Assembly: GCA_021325555.1 (NCBI GenBank)
Contig: JAJPGY010000008.1
Location: 1-64,000, forward strand
Direction: 5' to 3'
Length of the DNA stretch: 64,000 nt
Source of the DNA: Pseudomonadota bacterium
GTDB lineage: Bacteria; Cyanobacteriota; Vampirovibrionia; Obscuribacterales; Obscuribacteraceae
The translations under genes and the position numbers were made by a program. The notes beneath the pieces are model-generated. The model worked only from the letters and a program-made list of their open reading frames with translations, ran no database searches and had not been told where the DNA came from. Shown here piece after piece: positions 16,865-26,013 of this stretch. The stretch's first letter is position 1. The number at the start of each line of letters is the position of its first letter.

Positions 16865-17749
16865 CTAACCTTCTTGCTTCAACCTGGCGATCCGGTCTTC
16901 CAGCGGCGGGTGCGTGGAGAAAAGGCGGAAGATCCCTTGCGGTTTGCATGACATCTTCATAGCCTGCAGAGCCGGTTGCGACCCGACGTCTACCCGGTCG
17001 TAAGTCCTTTGCAAAGCTTCCAGCGCCTTGATCATCTTTTCCCGTCCGGCCAGATGGGCGCCACCATCGTCCGCCCGGCATTCACGGTGGCGTGAATAGG
17101 CAGCAATCAGCATGGAGCCGAGGATGAGAAAAACAAACTGCAGCAGCATCTGCACCAGGATGTAGGTGCCCTGGCTGTTGCGCGATCCGCGAGCCATCGC
17201 ATAGGCAATCAGGCGCGAGAGGAACATGACAAAGGCGTTCACGACGCCGGTCAGAAGTGTCATCGTCACCATATCTCCGTTGGTGACGTGGGAGATCTCG
17301 TGTCCGAGTACCCCACGCATCTCATCCTGATCCATCAGTTTGAACAAGCCGCTGGAGACGGCCACGAGCGCGCGTGACCTCGTAGGACCGGTGGCAAAGG
17401 CGTTGGCTTCGCTGGACTGATAGATGCCGACTTCAGGCATGACGCTCAATCCGGCACGGCGACACAGATCGTGCACCATATCGACAAGCTCGCGTTCTTG
17501 CTGGCTGCAATGTCCCGTATCAATGAGCTTGACGCCGTAGACCCATTTGGCCATGGCTCGCGACAGCCCTAGCTGAATCAGGGCCGCGCTCATTCCCCAG
17601 ACCAGACTGAAGATAGCCAGATCGGGCACGCTCAGTCCATATCTGGTCAGGTAAGGCTGAACGTGAAAAACAGCGAGCAACAGCGAGATCGTCATGACGA
17701 TCAAGATGTTCAGACCCAGGTAAAGAAGAATTCGCTTGGCAACGCCCAT
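16865..17749 (-). CDS. htpX: HtpX-family membrane zinc protease
   Basis: 294 residues from an ATG at 17749 with GGGGAGAAA upstream. Two N-terminal membrane spans (residues ~7-28 and 44-62), then the M48 protease domain with HEISH at residues 150-154 and the downstream Glu region ECRADDGGAHLAG that supplies the third zinc ligand. Two more hydrophobic spans (VNAFVMFLSRLIAYAM, LQFVFLILGSMLIAAY) lie between them, as in HtpX. The C-terminal STHPPLEDRIARL motif is typical. It acts in the inner membrane in quality control of misfolded membrane proteins. Length and order match the family well. Confidence 0.93.
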   Translation of the reverse strand: MGVAKRILLYLGLNILIVMTISLLLAVFHVQPYLTRYGLSVPDLAIFSLVWGMSAALIQLGLSRAMAKWVYGVKLIDTGHCSQQERELVDMVHDLCRRAGLSVMPEVGIYQSSEANAFATGPTRSRALVAVSSGLFKLMDQDEMRGVLGHEISHVTNGDMVTMTLLTGVVNAFVMFLSRLIAYAMARGSRNSQGTYILVQMLLQFVFLILGSMLIAAYSRHRECRADDGGAHLAGREKMIKALEALQRTYDRVDVGSQPALQAMKMSCKPQGIFRLFSTHPPLEDRIARLKQEG

Positions 17750-17945
17750 GTTGTTTCTCCCCAAGTAAGTCACCGATAATATTCCCTGTGGCAGGAAAGG
17801 ACCTTCGTTTTTGCCGACAATCATTTATCGCCGCCGGCTATCGGGCGGGACGCCCGCGCGCCCAGGGTCAGCAACCTTAGAATCACACGCACCGCGCCAA
17901 CAGAACGACTCTCACCGGAAATACAGAGCCGCGGCGCTTTCAGGT

Positions 17946-17969
17946 CGTGTGAACACGCGTGTTCACACG
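17946..17969. repeat. Intergenic palindrome copy 2 (24-bp perfect)
   Basis: The longest copy: a 24-bp perfect palindrome centred between 17957 and 17958 with core GAACACGCGTGTTC, in the gap between htpX and the kinase gene. Confidence 0.85.
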
Positions 17970-17998
17970 GTGACTCTTGCGACCACACGCGGCGCCCA

Positions 17999-18664
17999 TC
18001 AATCGGCTGACCTGCTGGACCTCGCCCTTTCAACAGGCATCAAAACTATGCGGTCGGCCCTGGGGCGGGTTTGTTCAATCAACCGCGCGTTTGCCAGATC
18101 GGTGGACTCGACTTTGAGCCGGGCTTGCTCAGGGGTGCGGCCACCGAGGATGTGCCGTTCGAGCAGGCGCGGATAGATCTCATCGATGCTGCTGTCGATA
18201 AACCACACTTCATCGAGCAACGGGCGCACCTCGCTCCACGGCTCTGATTCCAGAAGGAGATAGTTACCTTCGACAACTACCAGGCGGTGCTCGGGCTGAA
18301 CCACGATTGCCCCCGGAATTGATGCCTCTATTGACCGGTCGAACCGGGGGCATCGAACTACCCTCACCGGACTCGCCCGCAACTCCCGAAGCAGGCTCAC
18401 AAACCCTTCGGCATCGAAGGTCTCCGGCACCCCCTTCAACTCCCATAACCCGCGCCGGCGCAGCGTTTCATCGGGCAGGTGAAACCCATCCATGGGCACA
18501 ACCAGGGCACCTACTTGTGATAAAGCGGAATTGATCCGCTCGCAGATTATTTCCGCCAGAGCGCTCTTGCCGGCACCCGGATACCCGGTTATGCCGAGCA
18601 GGTACCGGCGACCTGAAGGCAACTTTTCGAGCTTATCCAGAAGTGATGCGATCAGCTCTTGCAC
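17999..18664 (-). CDS. P-loop nucleoside/sugar kinase (uridine kinase/PRK-like, YggC/FrcK type)
   Basis: 221 residues from a GTG at 18664. Walker A GYPGAGKS (residues ~27-34), then VVPMDGFHLPDETLRRRG, a block typical of the nucleoside/nucleotide kinase group related to pantothenate kinase and YggC. A later hydrophobic strand RLVVVEGNYLLLES precedes a lid-like Arg-rich segment RLLERHILGGRTPEQA. Phosphorylation of a small alcohol or sugar substrate in the cytoplasm is expected, with substrate unknown. The start overlaps the end of the preceding small gene by 32 bases, pointing to translational coupling. Confidence 0.85.
   Translation of the reverse strand: MQELIASLLDKLEKLPSGRRYLLGITGYPGAGKSALAEIICERINSALSQVGALVVPMDGFHLPDETLRRRGLWELKGVPETFDAEGFVSLLRELRASPVRVVRCPRFDRSIEASIPGAIVVQPEHRLVVVEGNYLLLESEPWSEVRPLLDEVWFIDSSIDEIYPRLLERHILGGRTPEQARLKVESTDLANARLIEQTRPRADRIVLMPVERARSSRSAD
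18513..18527 (-). repeat. Inverted copy of the recombinase-flanking repeat
   Basis: ACTTGTGATAAAGCG is the exact complement of 15 bases of the repeats at 20023-20040 and 20065-20082. It lies inside the kinase gene on the other side of the tyrosine recombinase. Confidence 0.5.
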
Positions 18665-18881
18665 CGGCTCCAGCTCTGAATTCCTCCACGGTGTCTGTCA
18701 CCAGAGCGCGCCGGCACTGCGACCTTGCCCGGGCGGTGACTCGCTCAATCATTGCACGTTCTTCAGGAGAAAGCGCTCGGTCAGGCACTTCTTCAATTGC
18801 CAGCCGGAAGACCATACGATCTACCAATAGTGCGGCCGTCACCGCCGAAAGAACTGCTGCTGCCATTGCGACTATGGACAT
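18633..18881 (-). CDS. Possible small membrane protein upstream of the kinase
   Basis: 82 residues starting MSIVAMAAAVLSAVTAALLVDR, one N-terminal helix and a charged tail with helical SPEERAMIERVTARARSQCRRA. Overlaps the kinase start by 32 bases. An AAGGAG lies 21 bases before the ATG, farther than ideal. Probably real because of composition and coupling, but could be chance. Confidence 0.4.
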   Translation of the reverse strand: MSIVAMAAAVLSAVTAALLVDRMVFRLAIEEVPDRALSPEERAMIERVTARARSQCRRALVTDTVEEFRAGAGARADRITSG

Positions 18882-19022
18882 GGTTTCAACTCAAACCGAA
18901 CTCCTTCAGGACGCGATCCCAGATCGAGCATACCACCGGGCTGGCAAACTCTTCTTCGGCCGTGTCGACCGCAGCGGGCACGCGGATGGTGTCGACCAAG
19001 GCATGTGTTCCGCTGCTTCGGG

Positions 19023-19970
19023 TCATTCCTCGGATTGGAGATCGATTATCGCCAGCTCACCGGGCGCCGCCGGCGCCTCCTCACATATGGCGATCACCGC
19101 AGGTTGGTAACGGCGCGTCGTGTCCCGGCGTTTGTGCCCTGATATCCTGGCCACAGCGTCCAGATCCTTACCGGCTACCAGAAGGTTCATCATGCAGGTT
19201 TGGCGCAGAACCTCGGCGGACAAGTTCATCCCCAGCTCCTGCCCGAACTTTCTGATGACCAGGTCGATGCCGGCAGTAGTAATCCTCCGGCCAAGACGGC
19301 TGAGGAAGGCTGCCGTTTCGGTGGTCCTGGGGAAGACGGCGGCGCGTCTGGTCAACCAGGCGCGTACGGAGGCGGTCGTCTCTGCGTCCAGGGCCAGCAG
19401 GCGGGCGCGATTCTTTCTGCTGCTGCGAATGTTGACCGAGCCTTCCGGCGAGCTCAGCTCGAAGTCCTGAACATCGAGGGCGGCACATTCGCCGAGCCGG
19501 AGGCCCGTCCGCAAGAAAAGCAATGCGAGAGCTCGATCCCGTGTCGAACGCGTTCCCTCAATCGCGAGCATCAGCTCCTGCTGCTCGGTGCCGGTCAGGG
19601 CGTTCGGCGCCCCTTTTGGCAGATCCTCACGGATCACCCGCGGCTCGTCCACGCCTAGAAACTGGTAGAAGTGGTCAATTGTAGAGAGGGTGGTGTTGAT
19701 GGTCGCCGCGCTGCACTCCAGCTCGTCGCGCAAGTAGTCCCGGTAGTCGGCCACCGCCCGATCGCGTGTGAAGGGGTGCTTCAAGACACGGTCGTAATCG
19801 GCGTCGGCAGTGCCCAGAAAGACTAGGAAGTGATTCAGCCTGGACACATAGGCACGCCGCGTGTGCGCGGAAAGCCGCTTGTTCTCGAGCGACTCCTTAT
19901 AGCGATTGAACTCCCGCCACAGCTCCTGCAGAAGCGGCGCGTTCAATGTGCTCTCGTCAAAACTGTCCAC
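19023..19970 (-). CDS. Tyrosine recombinase / integrase
   Basis: 315 residues from a GTG at 19970. N-terminal SAM-like core-binding domain (RRAYVSRLNHFLVFLG, TINTTLSTIDHFYQFLG) and a C-terminal catalytic domain with the first Arg in FLRTGLRLGECAALDV, a second Arg in EVLRQT, and the SGHKRRDTTRRY end that carries the last His and the nucleophilic Tyr. The position of the usual first His in HxxR is Glu here (AEVLRQT instead of PHxLRHT), so activity may be altered. Site-specific strand exchange is the family function. Repeats of 15-18 bp on both sides could be its binding sites. Confidence 0.88.
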   Translation of the reverse strand: MDSFDESTLNAPLLQELWREFNRYKESLENKRLSAHTRRAYVSRLNHFLVFLGTADADYDRVLKHPFTRDRAVADYRDYLRDELECSAATINTTLSTIDHFYQFLGVDEPRVIREDLPKGAPNALTGTEQQELMLAIEGTRSTRDRALALLFLRTGLRLGECAALDVQDFELSSPEGSVNIRSSRKNRARLLALDAETTASVRAWLTRRAAVFPRTTETAAFLSRLGRRITTAGIDLVIRKFGQELGMNLSAEVLRQTCMMNLLVAGKDLDAVARISGHKRRDTTRRYQPAVIAICEEAPAAPGELAIIDLQSEE

Positions 19971-20022
19971 GCAGGTCGTACCCCGTCCATAAACCGGCTT
20001 GAGCCGGCACCCGGATTGCCTA

Positions 20023-20082
20023 TACGCTTTATCACAAGTTGAGGGCGGAAATCTATGGGGAATCTACGCTTTATCACAAGTT
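20023..20082 (+). repeat. Two 18-bp direct repeats upstream of the recombinase
   Basis: TACGCTTTATCACAAGTT occurs at 20023-20040 and 20065-20082, 42 bp apart start to start, in the upstream region of the recombinase gene. A 15-bp inverted copy lies at 18513-18527. They may be recombinase core/arm sites or operators. Confidence 0.65.
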
Positions 20083-20663
20083 AATTGCTGATTTTCGCTC
20101 AAATCTCACTCGCCCGGCCTCTCAAATCGCGCTGTTGATGCGGGTTCTGCTGTCCCTTCGCCTGCAGTCGACGGCGCGTGTCGAGGGCCGGGATGCGAGC
20201 TGATTGATCGCCTGCAAGTTTCCGATTCAGAGTCACCCGCTCAGCCGTTCGCGCTCGGACGGAGATGCGGGAATTCCCAATGAGATCCGCGCATGCGCAA
20301 TCAACACACTCATTCTCATCAGGACCGACACGCCCCACGAAGACCCGCATGGAAAGCTCGCGTGACCGATTACAACTGTTAAGCCTGATGTTCGCTCAAC
20401 TTCAGACTTCAGCCTACTTCACTTTATTGCTTCAGGTAAGCCACTTTCCGTAGGGTGCAGTTATCTCTTTCACTGATTCATTGTCTGAGGATTACTAACA
20501 AGTCACCGCATACGGACTGATCCCGGTCCCAGCTTACGCCCTAAGTGCTCATGGCTTTCGCCTGCGGCATCCGGGTGTTGACTTGCCCTTGCGCGACCTT
20601 CGGGCGTGCAGGCAACCAAACATACAAGCCGCTCCCCGAGCGGTTTTAGTCAAAGGAGCAAAC
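20083..20663. other. Intergenic region ending in a leader hairpin
   Basis: No credible gene. Just before the patatin ribosome site, CCGCTC-ccc-GAGCGG followed by TTTT (about 20629-20646) can form a terminator-like hairpin. The second patatin gene has a similar CCGCTC...GAGCGG hairpin about 30 bases before its start. Confidence 0.45.
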
Positions 20664-21710
20664 ATGTCTGCCAAGACATCGCAACCTGCTCCGGCTGAAG
20701 CCGCTAAGAAGCTGCACCTAGTGTGCGGCAGCGGCGGAACCAGAGCATTCTTGAGCGGAGCCGGAGCGATCAGCGCTTTCGACTTCGCTGGTCTCAACGA
20801 CTGGGAAACGATCGGTGGCGTCAGCGGCGGATCGATTCCGACGCTTCTCCTCGCCTCCGGCGCCACACCGGCACGCATCGTCGCCCAGGCGATCGACATC
20901 GACTTCTCCCGGCTGCTGGTGCAGACCGACACGCTCTCGCATGCGATCAAGACACGCCTCCGCCTGAGGAGACGGACGTTGAGACGCGTTCGCGAGGGGC
21001 TGGTCAGCTCGCACGGGTTGGGCAGGTTGCTCGAGCATGTCGTGCGCGAGTGGCCGAAGAACTACTGGACCATGGCTGTGTCAGGCAACTCTTTGTTCGT
21101 CTTCACAGCCGACGGCGTCTTCGAGTACGTCAACGGACAAAGGCGCATCATCTCCCGTAAGCCGGCTCCAATCGGTCTGGCGATCCGGGCGAGCTGCGCA
21201 GTCCCGGGCATCATCGAGGCGATCGAGTACCAGGGAAGGCACCTTTTCGACGGGGCGCTCAGCCAGTTCGGCAACTGCCCGACCGGCATGGTCGACCTGC
21301 ACTTCGGCGCCTCCACCAACGATGTGGTGGCCGTGGACCTTGCGCGCTATGCGAAGCGCAGGGACCGCCTGTTCATGCTCATCGGACGGCTCATCTCCGG
21401 CACCATCGGACAACGACGGCGCCGCGAGGAGGAAGACCTGATCGACGCCGGACTCGTCGTCCGCCCCGAGGTCAACGGCTTCCAGTCGCTCGATTTCTCG
21501 CTGACGCGTGAGCAGAAGCAGGAGGCTGTGCTCTCCGGCTTCCGGGCAACGGTTGCCTCGCTGGAGAAGTCCGGCATTCTCGCCGGCGAGAAGCTCGCAC
21601 AAGCACGACTGGCCTGCCAGTCGTTCAGCGCGTTCGAGCAGCTCTGCCTTTCGCCGGCAGAGGAGCACCCGCAGAAGCGCTCGCTTTTGCGGCGTCTTTT
21701 CCGGAGGTGA
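20664..21710 (+). CDS. Patatin-like phospholipase
   Basis: 348 residues from an ATG at 20664 (AAAGGAG upstream). The oxyanion glycine loop CGSGGTRAF (~21-29), nucleophile serine S54 in GGVSGGS, and catalytic Asp D196 in LFDGAL make the complete patatin dyad. Patatins hydrolyse acyl esters of phospholipids. No signal peptide; a very basic C-terminus (LLRRLFRR) could contact membranes. A paralogue with the same layout but a premature stop lies at 54076-55128. The stop codon is part of the stem of its own terminator. Substrate and role are unknown; secreted-toxin or stress roles known for other patatins cannot be claimed here. Confidence 0.9.
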   Translation: MSAKTSQPAPAEAAKKLHLVCGSGGTRAFLSGAGAISAFDFAGLNDWETIGGVSGGSIPTLLLASGATPARIVAQAIDIDFSRLLVQTDTLSHAIKTRLRLRRRTLRRVREGLVSSHGLGRLLEHVVREWPKNYWTMAVSGNSLFVFTADGVFEYVNGQRRIISRKPAPIGLAIRASCAVPGIIEAIEYQGRHLFDGALSQFGNCPTGMVDLHFGASTNDVVAVDLARYAKRRDRLFMLIGRLISGTIGQRRRREEEDLIDAGLVVRPEVNGFQSLDFSLTREQKQEAVLSGFRATVASLEKSGILAGEKLAQARLACQSFSAFEQLCLSPAEEHPQKRSLLRRLFRR

Positions 21711-21779
21711 GAAGGCGGTGACGCCGGGAAGTGCAGATCACTTTCCCTCTGACCCGCCTTCTCACCTCAAACTTTTTTC
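21705..21779 (+). terminator. Terminator overlapping the patatin stop codon
   Basis: AGGTGAGAAGGCGG at 21705-21718 pairs with CCGCCTTCTCACCT at 21754-21767, followed by a T6 run. The TGA stop (21708-21710) lies inside the left arm. Confidence 0.85.
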
Positions 21780-22033
21780 TTTCGCCATTTATCATTATAT
21801 AGTATAGTGGTAAACGCACAGCATCCGGGGTCCGTGAACATTAGCCGGCTCGGTTCTCCCTTGCCAGGATTGCCTCAGCCCTTGCCTCCAGCGTGTTAGC
21901 CCCGTGCACTTGTTAGTTCTTGCGGAGAACCTCAATACTCCCTGGTAACAAATGCTTAGTCCGGCAGGGAGCGGATGCGGTCTGTCGAGCAATTGTCTTA
22001 AAGCGCCTTGTGAACACATGTGTTCACACCCAA
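21778..22033. repeat. Direct repeat R1 (~255 bp)
   Basis: Matches R2 at 26014-26265 at roughly 85% by eye, with small indels. Shared blocks include TATATAGTAT, ACAGCATCCGGGG, GATTGCCTCAGCCCTTGCCT and the terminal palindrome. Indels break any reading frame, so it is probably non-coding. Together with R2 it brackets 4 kb holding two broken transposases and a GH130 gene. Confidence 0.85.
22009..22028. repeat. Intergenic palindrome copy 3
   Basis: Perfect 20-bp palindrome TGTGAACACATGTGTTCACA at the distal end of repeat R1. Confidence 0.85.
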
Positions 22034-22227
22034 TGCGACTTTCGCCAAATAGACGTCCAAATCAGAGGTCCAACCTGATTCAAAAAGGGTTTGACTAAGA
22101 TCGGTCTTCAACGCACCGCTGATTCGTGTTTCTCGCGGAAAATGAGTGAGAAGTTAGGTGCAGAGCGCCTAGACTTTGGGGAAAATAATTACGTGAGGCT
22201 GTTTGTTCTAGGAATGAAGAGTGCCAA

Positions 22228-23135
22228 TTGCTAGATACTGTGCCGGAAGTATTACCAGAATGCTTTGAGAACTTTTGCGGAGAACTCAACGATAAGTCCC
22301 ATAGACGGGCTCAGCAAGAGAATTTTAGATATTATCTTGTTGGTCCTTTGACCGAGCTGCACCGGAAGAATATTGCTGCAATTGCAGGCAGCACAGTAAA
22401 TTGCCATACGTCAATTTGCACCACTTCATGCATGATTCGCCTTGGAACGCTGATGAAATCAACGATCACCGGATCGAGATAGTGTGGCAAGATCGACGGA
22501 TTCGGCCCAAGATCGGGTTTGATTTGATTCTTGACGACAGCGGGCATCGTAAGCGTGGTGAGGATGTAGAGGGGGTGGGGCGTCAGTATATTGGACAAAT
22601 TGGAAAAGTGGATAATGGCATAGTAGCTGTGACCACTCATATTTACGACGGTACACGCGGTTACCCCTTTGAAATATTGCAATACCGGCCTCCGAGTACG
22701 TTGGAGAAAGGCAAGAATGATGAGGCATTTAGAACGAAACCGCAATTGGCTCTGGAGCTAATTGATAAGTGTTGCGCTCGAAATCTGAGTCCTGGTCTTA
22801 CTATTATTGATTCTTTCTACGGAAGCAGCAGCCTGTTCTTCAAGGAACTTGAAAGCCGAGGGCTTAAGTACGTGGCTGCACTCAGGAAGAATCGAGCGGT
22901 CTTCGCGCAATTGCCCGGCGAGAAGTCCCGACAACAGCATCTCCTGGAGGAAATTGCTAAGGCTTTGCCGGCGCAAGAATTCACCAAGATCACTTTGCCG
23001 CTGGAAAAGCCGCGTGATGTCTGGATCGCCCGTGTGTCTAGCCAATCGAAGCAAGATTACCGGGGAGCGGTCCATCTTCGTTCCGCATTACATCAAGTCT
23101 GCATAGGAGTGTTTGATCAAACGGGTGGAATTTGA
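22228..23135 (+). pseudogene. IS701-like transposase, frameshifted and truncated
   Basis: The first part (22228 to ~22400) reads LPECFENFCGEL ... HRKNIAAIAGSTVN, then the frame changes near 22400 and continues as YVNLHHFMHDSPWN. It carries LILDDSGHRKRGEDVEGVGR, the DDE signature region of IS701-type transposases, and a second Asp region TIIDSFYGSS. The usual C-terminal third, with the conserved Glu, is missing because the frame stops at 23135. So the element is dead by a frameshift and loss of its 3' part. Lower GC than its neighbours supports foreign origin. Confidence 0.8.
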
Positions 23136-23439
23136 TGCCCAAACCTAATAATCGGCGCCGGAAGATCCGCGAACCTTGAAGTCTCTGGCAAATCTTTGGC
23201 GCATGGCCCTGCTGTGACAACTATAAACCCATCCCATGTCATTACAGTGGTTGACCTTACCCGTTAAAGGGTCTAGGTTCAGGTTATTGCTTGTAGCAAT
23301 TTTCTCGCCTCTCGAAAATACCCAGGATCAGGCACAAAGCCCAGGAAGTGTACCTTCTTCAGCTCGCGCGATTCGCAATTCGAGCTCCAGATGGGTACAA
23401 CCATGTGACGTTCTGTTGAACAGAAAGGACGTAATTGCA
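23136..23439. other. Spacer after the broken IS701 element
   Basis: About 300 bases between the transposase remnant and GH130. It may contain the decayed 3' end of the IS and the GH130 promoter. No gene was seen. Confidence 0.4.
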
Positions 23440-24570
23440 ATGAAAGGTACCACCAACCCGCTCGATATCAGGATCACCAGGCTGGGAGTCGCGCTCGAGC
23501 CTGCCGGAGATCTGGAAGCGGAAGGAACACTCAACCCCGCAGCAACCCTCGACCGGGAGGGCAATCTGCTGCTTTACCCGCGCGATGTCGCCCGCGGCAA
23601 CCAGTCGCGTGTCGGCATTGTGCGCGTCGACTACAAAGAAGGCGATGCCATCGAGCTGAAGCGACTCGGCTTTGCACTCGAGCCGCAGGCGCCCTACGAG
23701 ATCAAAGGAGCCGGTGGCGAGGGTTGCGAAGACCCCCGCGTGACCTACATCGCCGCTCTCGGTCTGTACCTGATCGCCTACACCGGGTACAGCAGCGCCG
23801 GACCTCGCATCGCCATTGCCTATTCACATGACGGATACACCTGGCATCGGGTCGGCACCGTCGAGTTTCCTCGCCGGCTAAAGCTGCACCCTGATGACAA
23901 GGATGCCGCGTTTTTCCCGGAGCCCGTGCTTTCTCCGCGCGGCGTGCTGTCGATTGCGATGTATCATCGTCCGATGGTGCCTACGCCGATGACTGCCGGA
24001 GCGGATGAGATTCAATCGGTTCTGGCCAATGCGGCCAGGGCCCGCCAGAGCATCCGCATTGCCTACACACCGCTCGAGGAAGTGCTGAAGGACATCAACG
24101 CCCTGACGCGCCCGACTGAGTCGCGGCTGGTGATGGCACCGAGCAGTGATTGGGGTAGCGTGAAGGTCGGAGGCGGTGCCGCGCCGGTCCGCATCAAGGA
24201 GGGCTGGTTGTCGGTTTACCACGGCGTTGACGCGATTCCAAAGCCGGGGGGCGGCTATCAGATGCGCTACAGCGCCGGGCTCGTCATTCACGACGCCAGG
24301 CAACCTCACCGCATCGTCTACCGCTCGAAGGCGCCGATTCTCGTGCCCTCGACGAAGGAAGAGCTGGAAGGAACGGTGAACTGCGTCGTTTTTCCTACTG
24401 CGGTTGTGCCGCGCAGCGACCTTGGAGAGCGCGTCTTCGACGTGTACTACGGAATGGCCGATTTCAAAATCGGTCGTTTTCGCCTCGAGCTGGCAAACGT
24501 CCTGCCGGAGCGCATGTGGCGCTCTGACCGTCGCGGCAGTGGCAAGAAAGCGCCGCGCACACGGAAGTAA
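23440..24570 (+). CDS. GH130 family beta-mannoside phosphorylase/mannosidase-like
   Basis: 376 residues from an ATG at 23440 with GAAAGGAC upstream. The five-bladed propeller signature of GH130 is visible: NPAATLDREGNLLLYPRD, then the catalytic-Asp motif GCEDPRVTYI, YTGYSSAGPRIAIAYS, KDAAFFPEPV, MYHRP, GGGAAPVRIKEGWLSVYHGV and the end VFDVYYGMADFKIGRFRL. GH130 enzymes phosphorolyse or hydrolyse beta-mannosides; phosphorylases keep basic residues for phosphate, which I cannot confirm by eye. No signal peptide, so it acts on imported oligosaccharides. It lies between two dead transposases inside the R1-R2 interval, suggesting acquisition by transfer. A strong terminator follows. Confidence 0.88.
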   Translation: MKGTTNPLDIRITRLGVALEPAGDLEAEGTLNPAATLDREGNLLLYPRDVARGNQSRVGIVRVDYKEGDAIELKRLGFALEPQAPYEIKGAGGEGCEDPRVTYIAALGLYLIAYTGYSSAGPRIAIAYSHDGYTWHRVGTVEFPRRLKLHPDDKDAAFFPEPVLSPRGVLSIAMYHRPMVPTPMTAGADEIQSVLANAARARQSIRIAYTPLEEVLKDINALTRPTESRLVMAPSSDWGSVKVGGGAAPVRIKEGWLSVYHGVDAIPKPGGGYQMRYSAGLVIHDARQPHRIVYRSKAPILVPSTKEELEGTVNCVVFPTAVVPRSDLGERVFDVYYGMADFKIGRFRLELANVLPERMWRSDRRGSGKKAPRTRK

Positions 24571-24733
24571 CCGCAAGGAATTAGCCGCCGGCTCAGGGAA
24601 GAAATCCATCGAGCATCGATGGTTAGCACAGTAAACACGGCACGGCACACAGTCCCGGCCAGCCAGGCAAAGCGCGAGCTTGCCCGCTGAAGCAGCAACA
24701 AGACTGGGCCTCGGTACGCGTGCAATGGAAAAA

Positions 24734-24780
24734 AACGCTCGGGCTGGACAGCAACACCGCCGTCCGGCCCGCGTTTTTTA
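24734..24780 (+). terminator. Rho-independent terminator after GH130
   Basis: Stem made of CGGGC and GGAC blocks pairing with GTCC and GCCCG around a 12-base loop, followed by GTTTTTTA. Confidence 0.8.
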
Positions 24781-24990
24781 CCATTTAATTGCTCGGCCGA
24801 TTCTATTCATACATATAGTACTTTCAAAAGAAATCCGCAGTAAATCCGGCTATTGGCGAGTGCCTTGATAAGCTGCTGTTGATTTTTGAAGATTAAATCG
24901 GCGGTTCATCAGCATGTGGCAAGTCCGGCCTTGCAGCACGAGCGGCCCTGCCACGAGGGTGGCAAGGCTGCAGAGTCAATCTGGTTGGCG

Positions 24991-25884
24991 CTAGCCGGCG
25001 CGGGCTAGTCTCTTGCACAGGCGCATAAAATCCTTTGTATAGGCATAGGTATCAGACAAAGCCCAGTAAACTCGGCGTGCGGAGCATGTCACGCGGGCGG
25101 CTACCGTCAGAAACAGCTTGCGGACGCTCTCGAGCGACAGTTTCCGAAACCTGGGTGGGAGGAACTGCCGGAGGTGATAGAGCAACTGATAAGCGAGGGC
25201 GTGCAAGAATAATCTGAAAGCATTGGCGTTGAACTCGGAGCAGCTAAGGCGCAGTGCGAGGCTGTTCTTGAGTTCCTTAATGCACAGCTCCACGCGAGCA
25301 TGAGGACAATACTCCTGCCAGGTTCGTGACTGGTAGAGGAGTTCACCATAGAGTCGCACTCGCCGTTTTCTCCATGCCTCCTCAGCTTCCTTCCGCCGAT
25401 CTTTCGGCATCCTGCGGATCCGGGCATGGATCTTCTGTTTCTTGCGCTTGCCCCTGGTGCCGATGAACTCAGGTTCACCATGCCTGCGTACAAATTGTCT
25501 CTTCGCTTCTCTCAGGTAATCGGCAGCCTGGCTGGTTATTGCAAAATTGCCTGCGATCCCGACCACATAATCAATGCCGTTCTTCTCACACCAATTAAAC
25601 AAGCCAGGGCAGGGAAAACCGGCATCCAGCCTGAGCCCAATCTTCACATGCGGCCACGCCGCCTTCAGGCGTTCAACCAGCTTTTTGATAATTGCTGTTC
25701 CCGAAGGAGCTTCTCCTTTGTCACCTTCGCGCAATTCGGCGGCTAAAAGCCAGCCGGTCTCGTCGAAAACCAGACAGTGAGCCAATCGCGAATTCCTTTC
25801 AATTATTGACATCATATCTGATACCAAATATAATACCGCATATCTGGGTGATCGATTCCAGCTATGCGCCATGTTGTGAACCAT
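24991..25884 (-). pseudogene. IS1380-like transposase remnant
   Basis: 297-codon open frame. HCLVFDETGWLLAAELREG, IIKKLVERLKAAWPHVKIGL and RLDAGFPCPGLFNWCEKNG are the IS1380 DDE region, and ELKNSLALRLSCSEFNANAFR with LFLHALAYQLLYHLR is the conserved C-terminal Glu block. The N-terminal ~130 residues of the family are absent, and the part between the catalytic strands and the Glu block is shorter than normal (QSRTWQEYCPHARVELCIKE joins regions usually ~80 residues apart). The copy is therefore not expected to be active. Confidence 0.75.
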
Positions 25885-26013
25885 TCCGGTCTCAGTGTCT
25901 ATCTTAAAAGCGATCTGATTGACCGTGAAAAACCAAGATTGAATGGCTCGGCGCAGCCGATTTCATGCCGATCCCGCCACCACACCAGGTGCTCACCATG
26001 AATTATCACGGTT

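Noticed and set aside
17946..17969. Palindrome as a CRP site
   Set aside because: CRP needs TGTGA-N6-TCACA; here the TGTGA and TCACA arms are ten bases or more apart.
20664..21710. CBASS-type (CapV-like) defence effector
   Set aside because: Patatin fold only; there is no nucleotidyltransferase cyclase or other CBASS gene within the neighbouring region.
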